Source: Pseudomonadota bacterium (lineage in GTDB: Bacteria > Pseudomonadota > Gammaproteobacteria > Burkholderiales > Burkholderiaceae_C). Taken from it: 10,890 nt of DNA. The translations under genes and the position numbers were made by a program. Position 1 is the stretch's first letter. Every line of letters starts with the position of its first letter. The notes under the pieces were generated by a model. It was not told the origin of the DNA, did no database searches, and saw only the letters and a program-made list of their open reading frames with translations. The stretch spans positions 1-10,890 of the forward strand of contig JAEZLX010000122.1 of NCBI GenBank assembly GCA_023415035.1, in the 5' to 3' direction. Shown piece by piece: positions 7,618-10,890 of this stretch.

Positions 7618-7656
7618 CGCCGGGCCTGGAGACGGCTGCACATTGAGGAGACAGGC

Positions 7657-7887
7657 ATGAACAAGAGTTTGGTTGGTGCAGGGCTGCTGGTTGCAGCCGT
7701 CGCTCTGGCCGGTTGTGGCATGGAGGCGGCGGGTACCGCTGCAACGGGTGCGGTGATCAAGCAGCAGGAGCTGCAGCAGGGGCAGGCTGCGCAGGAGGCG
7801 ATCGAGAGTCAGCTCCGGCAGACCTTGCAGCAGGGAGCCGATCGCCTGCAGCAGATGGAGCAGGATGCCGCAGGCGATGAGCGTTGA
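7657..7887 (+). CDS. Small glutamine-rich lipoprotein (76 residues)
   Basis: An excellent ribosome-binding site, GAGGAG (7645-7650), lies 6 bases before the ATG and settles the start. Residues 1-19 form a lipoprotein signal peptide with lipobox LAGC at 17-20, so C20 should be lipidated and the protein anchored in the cell envelope. The mature part is small: a short Gly/Ala segment (21-33), then 36-68 with 13 glutamines in 33 residues, predicted helical and possibly coiled-coil (KQQELQQGQAAQEAIESQLR). Such a chain could oligomerise or pack on another envelope component, but the function is unknown. It sits just after a strong terminator and 57 bases before the permease gene. No obvious promoter lies between terminator and ATG. 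Confidence 0.85.
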   Translation: MNKSLVGAGLLVAAVALAGCGMEAAGTAATGAVIKQQELQQGQAAQEAIESQLRQTLQQGADRLQQMEQDAAGDER

Positions 7888-7944
7888 GCGGATCGCTTCC
7901 GCTTTGACTGCATCTGCCATATCCAACCGATTCCGAAAGTTTTC

Positions 7945-8862
7945 ATGTCTTCCAGTGCAAGCTCTTCCGCGCGCTCGCTTTCGGGCGTCGCCTTTCTGAC
8001 CCTGTTGCTCATTGCCCTGATGATGGGCGCCAACCACGTGGCTGCGCGCTTCGCGTTCAACGATGGTGTGACGGTGACGACCGCGGTGCTGTTCCGCAGC
8101 GTGGTCACGGCCCTGGTGGTGCTGGCGATCATCCGCGCCTATGGCGTGTCGATGCGGGTTGATCCGGGTCAGCGGCGTGCCCTGGTGGGCATCGGTCTGC
8201 TGGTGGGGGCGCAGAGTATCTGCCTGTATTCGGCCGTGGCGCGCCTGCCGGTGGCGCTGGCGCTGCTGGCATTCAATTCGTATCCGCTGTGGGTGGCCCT
8301 GTGGGCACGCGTGTGCTATGGCGAGCGGCCGGACCGGCGGGCCCTGATGGCCATGCCCGTGATGCTGGTGGGGCTGGCCCTGGCGCTGGACGTGTCGGGG
8401 GCGGCCTCGGGCATGGGCGCTGCCGAGCACTGGGGCAGAATTGGCGTGGGCGTTCTGTTCGCACTGGCGGCAGCCGCGGCCTTCGGCATGGCCCTGGTGC
8501 TGACCCAGCACGGCACGGTGGGCGTGGACGGGCGCGTGCGCACGGCCGTGACGATGGGTCTTGTGGGCGTCATGGCGCTGGTGGGTGTGGCGGCGCAGGG
8601 CGGGCCCACCTTGCCGGCGACCGCCACGGGCTGGTGGGGCCTGATCGGCCTGACGGCGCTGTACGGCACGGCGATCACGATCCTGTTCACCGTGCTGCCG
8701 CGCCTGGGGGTCGTCGGCAACTCGGCGATCATGAACGTGGAGCCCATTTTTGCGCTGGTGCTGGCGTGGCTGCTGCTCGGCCAGGTCATCGCGCCGATCC
8801 AGGTGGTGGGAGGGCTGGTCGTGGTCGGGACGGTGATGTGGCTGGGGCTGCGCAAGAGGTAG
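7945..8862 (+). CDS. EamA/DMT-superfamily permease
   Basis: This 305-residue inner-membrane protein is probably an exporter or importer of a small metabolite; substrates in this superfamily (for example RhtA- or YdcZ-like carriers) cannot be told from sequence. It shows the duplicated EamA layout, with about ten hydrophobic helices in two halves (roughly 16-149 and 166-301). Each half carries the usual penultimate motif: FNSYPLWVALWA (110-121) and MNVEPIFALVLAWLLLGQ (263-280). The N-terminal serine-rich SSSASSSARS is not a signal peptide. The start at 7945 has only a weak purine stretch (GAAAG) upstream. It follows the lipoprotein gene by 57 bases and could be co-transcribed with it. It ends 30 bases from the convergent hslR stop. 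Confidence 0.92.
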   Translation: MSSSASSSARSLSGVAFLTLLLIALMMGANHVAARFAFNDGVTVTTAVLFRSVVTALVVLAIIRAYGVSMRVDPGQRRALVGIGLLVGAQSICLYSAVARLPVALALLAFNSYPLWVALWARVCYGERPDRRALMAMPVMLVGLALALDVSGAASGMGAAEHWGRIGVGVLFALAAAAAFGMALVLTQHGTVGVDGRVRTAVTMGLVGVMALVGVAAQGGPTLPATATGWWGLIGLTALYGTAITILFTVLPRLGVVGNSAIMNVEPIFALVLAWLLLGQVIAPIQVVGGLVVVGTVMWLGLRKR

Positions 8863-8870
8863 CCGGCATG

Positions 8871-8892
8871 GCCCGGCGCCTTTGAGCCGGGC
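8871..8892. terminator. Shared hairpin between convergent genes
   Basis: GCCCGGC (8871-8877) pairs perfectly with GCCGGGC (8886-8892) around an 8-base loop, filling the short gap between the permease stop and the hslR stop. No T-run follows on either strand, so it is at best a weak or factor-aided bidirectional terminator. Confidence 0.5.
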
Positions 8893-9342
8893 TCAGTCGT
8901 CGAGCGAGGCGCTCCAGCGTTCGTTCCAGCCGTCACGGCCGCGCGCTGCGTCGATGTCGCGCCGGTCCTTCTTGCTGGGACGGCCCTGGCGGATGGCTGC
9001 GGCAGGTTCGGGCGCCAGCCGCCGCCGCTCGGCGGCCGCTTCACGTGCCAGGCGCGAGGCCTCGGTCTCCTGATAAAGCGTGGCAGCCACCGTGGCGGGG
9101 CCCCGCACACTGCTCAGCGCCATGACGACCACCGTGCGCGTATCGTAGCCGGTGCGCAGCTCGATCTGGTCGCCCGCGCGGACTTCGCGCGAGGGCTTGG
9201 CCACCTGATCATTGACGCGCACGCGGCCTTTGTCGATCTGTTCGCAGGCCAGGCTGCGCGTCTTGTAGAACCGCGCCGCCCAGAGCCACTTGTCGAGACG
9301 GACTTTGCCGGGCGTGTCGTTGACAGTCGATGAATGGGGCAT
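8893..9342 (-). CDS. hslR: Hsp15-type S4-domain RNA-binding protein (ribosome-associated heat-shock protein)
   Basis: In E. coli Hsp15 binds free 50S subunits carrying a peptidyl-tRNA and helps recycle stalled ribosomes. This 149-residue protein matches it closely: the S4 fold starts with VRLDKWLWAARFYKTRSLA (14-32) and continues through KGRVRVNDQVAKPSREV (38-54). The family block GPATVAATLYQET (81-93) follows, and then a basic tail with RPSKKDRRDI (121-130). It is a little longer than E. coli Hsp15 (133 residues) because of an Ala/Arg/Pro linker near 100-120. The start at 9342 fits the family; an in-frame ATG at 9384 would add 14 unlikely residues, and neither has a clear Shine-Dalgarno. It diverges from the sigma-54 activator across 87 bases. 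Confidence 0.92.
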   Translation of the reverse strand: MPHSSTVNDTPGKVRLDKWLWAARFYKTRSLACEQIDKGRVRVNDQVAKPSREVRAGDQIELRTGYDTRTVVVMALSSVRGPATVAATLYQETEASRLAREAAAERRRLAPEPAAAIRQGRPSKKDRRDIDAARGRDGWNERWSASLDD

Positions 9343-9421
9343 GGGCAAGCGGGGCGGGGCGTTGGTTCCGTGACAAACAGGCATGATTGTGCAACGGCGC
9401 GGGAGCGCAGGCGACGCTACC

Positions 9422-9433
9422 ATGAGGGCATGA
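9422..9433 (+). other. Three-codon minigene overlapping the activator start
   Basis: ATG AGG GCA TGA reads as Met-Arg-Ala-stop, and its TGA overlaps the ATG of the downstream activator gene by two bases. The only purine stretch near that ATG (GAGGG, 9424-9428) is too close to act as its Shine-Dalgarno. Reinitiation after the minigene is possible but unproven. Confidence 0.25.
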
Positions 9434-10890
9434 AGAGCACCACCCCCATCCTGCCGCGCGATGCCCAGAGCATTCTGGCGCTGGCCGCGCGGTCCAGCTA
9501 CGACTGGTTTGCGCGCGCCGGGCTGCTGCTGGTGGACCGTCAGGCGCGTGTGGTGTGGATCAACGAGCGCTACCGCGATTTCCTGCCGGCGCTGGGCTTC
9601 GAGCGCGAGGAGGATTTCGTCGGGCACCCGGTATCAAGCGTGGTGCAGAACACGCAGATGCACCGGGTTCTGGAGACCGGCCAGCCGATCCTGATCGACC
9701 TGCTCACGAACAAGGCGGGCACCTTCGTGGTCAGCCGCATTCCGCTGCGCGGCGGGGACGGTCAGGTGGTCGGGGTGCTGGGCATCGTGCTGTTCGACCA
9801 CCCCGAAACGACGCTGCAGCCCCTGATCAGCAAGTTTGCGCGGCTGGAGCAGGATCTGGATGCCGCGCGGCGCGAGCTGGCCAGCCAGCGTCGCGCCAAG
9901 TACACCTTTGCCAGTTTCGTGGGCACGAGTGCGGCGGCGTTGGAGGTCAAGCGCCAGGCGCGCAGGGCGGCCCAGACGACCAGCCCCGTGCTGCTGCTGG
10001 GCGAGACCGGCACCGGCAAGGAACTGCTGGCGCATGCGATTCACGCGGCCTCCAGCCGGGCCGGACGCCCCTTCGTGAGCGTGAACATGGCCGCCGTGCC
10101 CGAGGCGCTGCTGGAAGCCGAATTCTTCGGTGTGGCGCCCGGCGCCTACACGGGGGCCGACCGCAAGGGGCGCGACGGCAAGTTCAAGCTGGCCGACGGC
10201 GGCACGCTGTTCCTGGACGAACTGGGCGACATGCCGATGGCGGTGCAGGTCAAGCTCCTGCGAGCCTTGCAGGATGGCGAGATCGAGCCGCTGGGCTCCA
10301 ACCGCATCGTGCGCTGCGACGTGCGCGTGGTGGCGGCCACCTCGCGCGACCTGGTGCGGCTCGTGCGCGAGGGGCAGTTCCGGGAGGATCTGTATTACCG
10401 CCTCAACGTGTTGCCCATCCATGTGCCGCCGCTGCGCGATCGCCAAGGCGATATCCCGCTGCTGGTGGAGGCGTTGAACGAAGACATCGCCACGCGCAGC
10501 CTGCATGCGCAGCCCGAGATCACGCCTGAAGCCCTGGCGCTGCTGCAGGCGCAGCCCTGGCGCGGCAACATCCGCGAGCTGCGCAACGTGCTGGAGCAGC
10601 TGAGCCTGCGCAGCGAGTCGGGCCTGATCGACCGCATGGCCGTGGAACAGGTGTTGCGCCTGTCCGGTGTGGACCGCATCGAACCGCCGCTGGCGCAAGC
10701 GCCGGCAAGCGATGGCGCGGCGCTATCGGGTGACGATTCGGGCCGTCTGCTGCGGCCGCTGGCAGACCAGCTGCGTGAGGTGGAGCAGCGTGCCGTGAAG
10801 GCGGCGCTGGCCCATTGCGGGGGCAACCGGGCCGCCGCCGCGCGACTGCTGGGCATGTCGCGCGCCAGCCTCTACGACAAGCTCAGGCAG
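9430..10890 (+). CDS. PAS / AAA+ / Fis sigma-54-dependent transcriptional activator, 3' end cut off
   Basis: The 487 residues visible run without a stop to the window edge, ending inside the Fis-type helix-turn-helix (about 464-487, GNRAAAARLLGMSRASLYDK), so only a few residues should be missing. The sensor half is a PAS-like domain (about 25-123) followed by a charged coiled-coil linker (126-157). The AAA+ core has Walker A GETGTGKE (191-198), the sigma-54 contact loop as GAYTGA (238-243) rather than GAFTGA, Walker B GGTLFLDE (257-264), the arginine-finger segment FREDLYYRLN (317-326) and PWRGNIRELRN (376-386). Phe-to-Tyr in the loop is a natural variant that usually keeps sigma-54 activity. 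No receiver domain is present, so the signal is probably a ligand sensed by PAS. The target genes lie outside the window or are unknown. Confidence 0.93.
   Translation, partial: MKSTTPILPRDAQSILALAARSSYDWFARAGLLLVDRQARVVWINERYRDFLPALGFEREEDFVGHPVSSVVQNTQMHRVLETGQPILIDLLTNKAGTFVVSRIPLRGGDGQVVGVLGIVLFDHPETTLQPLISKFARLEQDLDAARRELASQRRAKYTFASFVGTSAAALEVKRQARRAAQTTSPVLLLGETGTGKELLAHAIHAASSRAGRPFVSVNMAAVPEALLEAEFFGVAPGAYTGADRKGRDGKFKLADGGTLFLDELGDMPMAVQVKLLRALQDGEIEPLGSNRIVRCDVRVVAATSRDLVRLVREGQFREDLYYRLNVLPIHVPPLRDRQGDIPLLVEALNEDIATRSLHAQPEITPEALALLQAQPWRGNIRELRNVLEQLSLRSESGLIDRMAVEQVLRLSGVDRIEPPLAQAPASDGAALSGDDSGRLLRPLADQLREVEQRAVKAALAHCGGNRAAAARLLGMSRASLYDKLRQ

Noticed and set aside
6386..7656. 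Search for a direct repeat of the tRNA-Ser 3' end (attachment site)
   Set aside because: Only a partial resemblance (GGAATCCATCGGGGCGG near 7220) was seen, too weak to be an attachment site.
9343..9384. Longer hslR start at 9384
   Set aside because: The extra 14 residues are not part of the Hsp15 family and no Shine-Dalgarno supports that ATG.
9380..9392. Sigma-54-like GG...GC pair in the hslR/activator gap
   Set aside because: The spacing between GG (9380-9381) and GC (9391-9392) is 9 bases; sigma-54 promoters need 10, and the rest of the consensus is poor.

Overview
The window looks like a chromosomal segment of a GC-rich betaproteobacterium, most likely order Burkholderiales and probably Comamonadaceae. 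This rests on the high G+C of the coding blocks (a sampled stretch, 5281-5340, is 43/60 G+C), on protein sequences typical of that group, and on the gene order cysS / AlkA-type glycosylase / accA / tilS / lysC / tRNA-Ser(GCT), which I recall from that family but could not check by search. Most of the window is ordinary core genome.

Left part (1-6317). A truncated minus-strand gene for a secreted tetratricopeptide-repeat protein diverges from a plus-strand run of housekeeping genes. That run is cysteinyl-tRNA synthetase, an AlkA/HhH-GPD alkylbase DNA glycosylase (starting inside the cysS stop codon), acetyl-CoA carboxylase carboxyltransferase alpha subunit (TTG start), tRNA(Ile)-lysidine synthetase (short form), and aspartate kinase. 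The first four are closely packed. lysC has its own GC-rich leader, a perfect TATAAT at the tilS stop, and an internal ATG with a good Shine-Dalgarno that would yield a separate ACT-domain (beta) polypeptide. The block serves translation (cysS, tilS), fatty-acid initiation (accA), entry to the aspartate amino-acid pathway (lysC) and base-excision repair.

Middle part (6318-7656). A palindrome and a GNRA-loop hairpin precede a complete tRNA-Ser(GCT). A strong bidirectional terminator follows, and then about 1 kb of visibly lower G+C (28/60 in 6661-6720). I find no recognisable full gene there, only one plausible 110-residue orphan reading frame, short coding-looking scraps, and an orphan plus-strand terminator with eight T residues that may end a small RNA. 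This is the accessory-looking part of the window; a decayed insertion next to a tRNA gene is the simplest reading.

Right part (7657-10890). This holds a small glutamine-rich lipoprotein and an EamA/DMT-type ten-helix permease on the plus strand. A convergent minus-strand gene for the Hsp15 (HslR) ribosome-rescue RNA-binding protein follows. Divergent from it is a plus-strand PAS / AAA+ / Fis-type sigma-54 activator whose last residues are cut by the window edge. I found no CRISPR array, intact insertion sequence, phage gene or defence system. The best leads for new biology are the internal lysC start, the orphan region with its possible small RNA, and the lysC leader.
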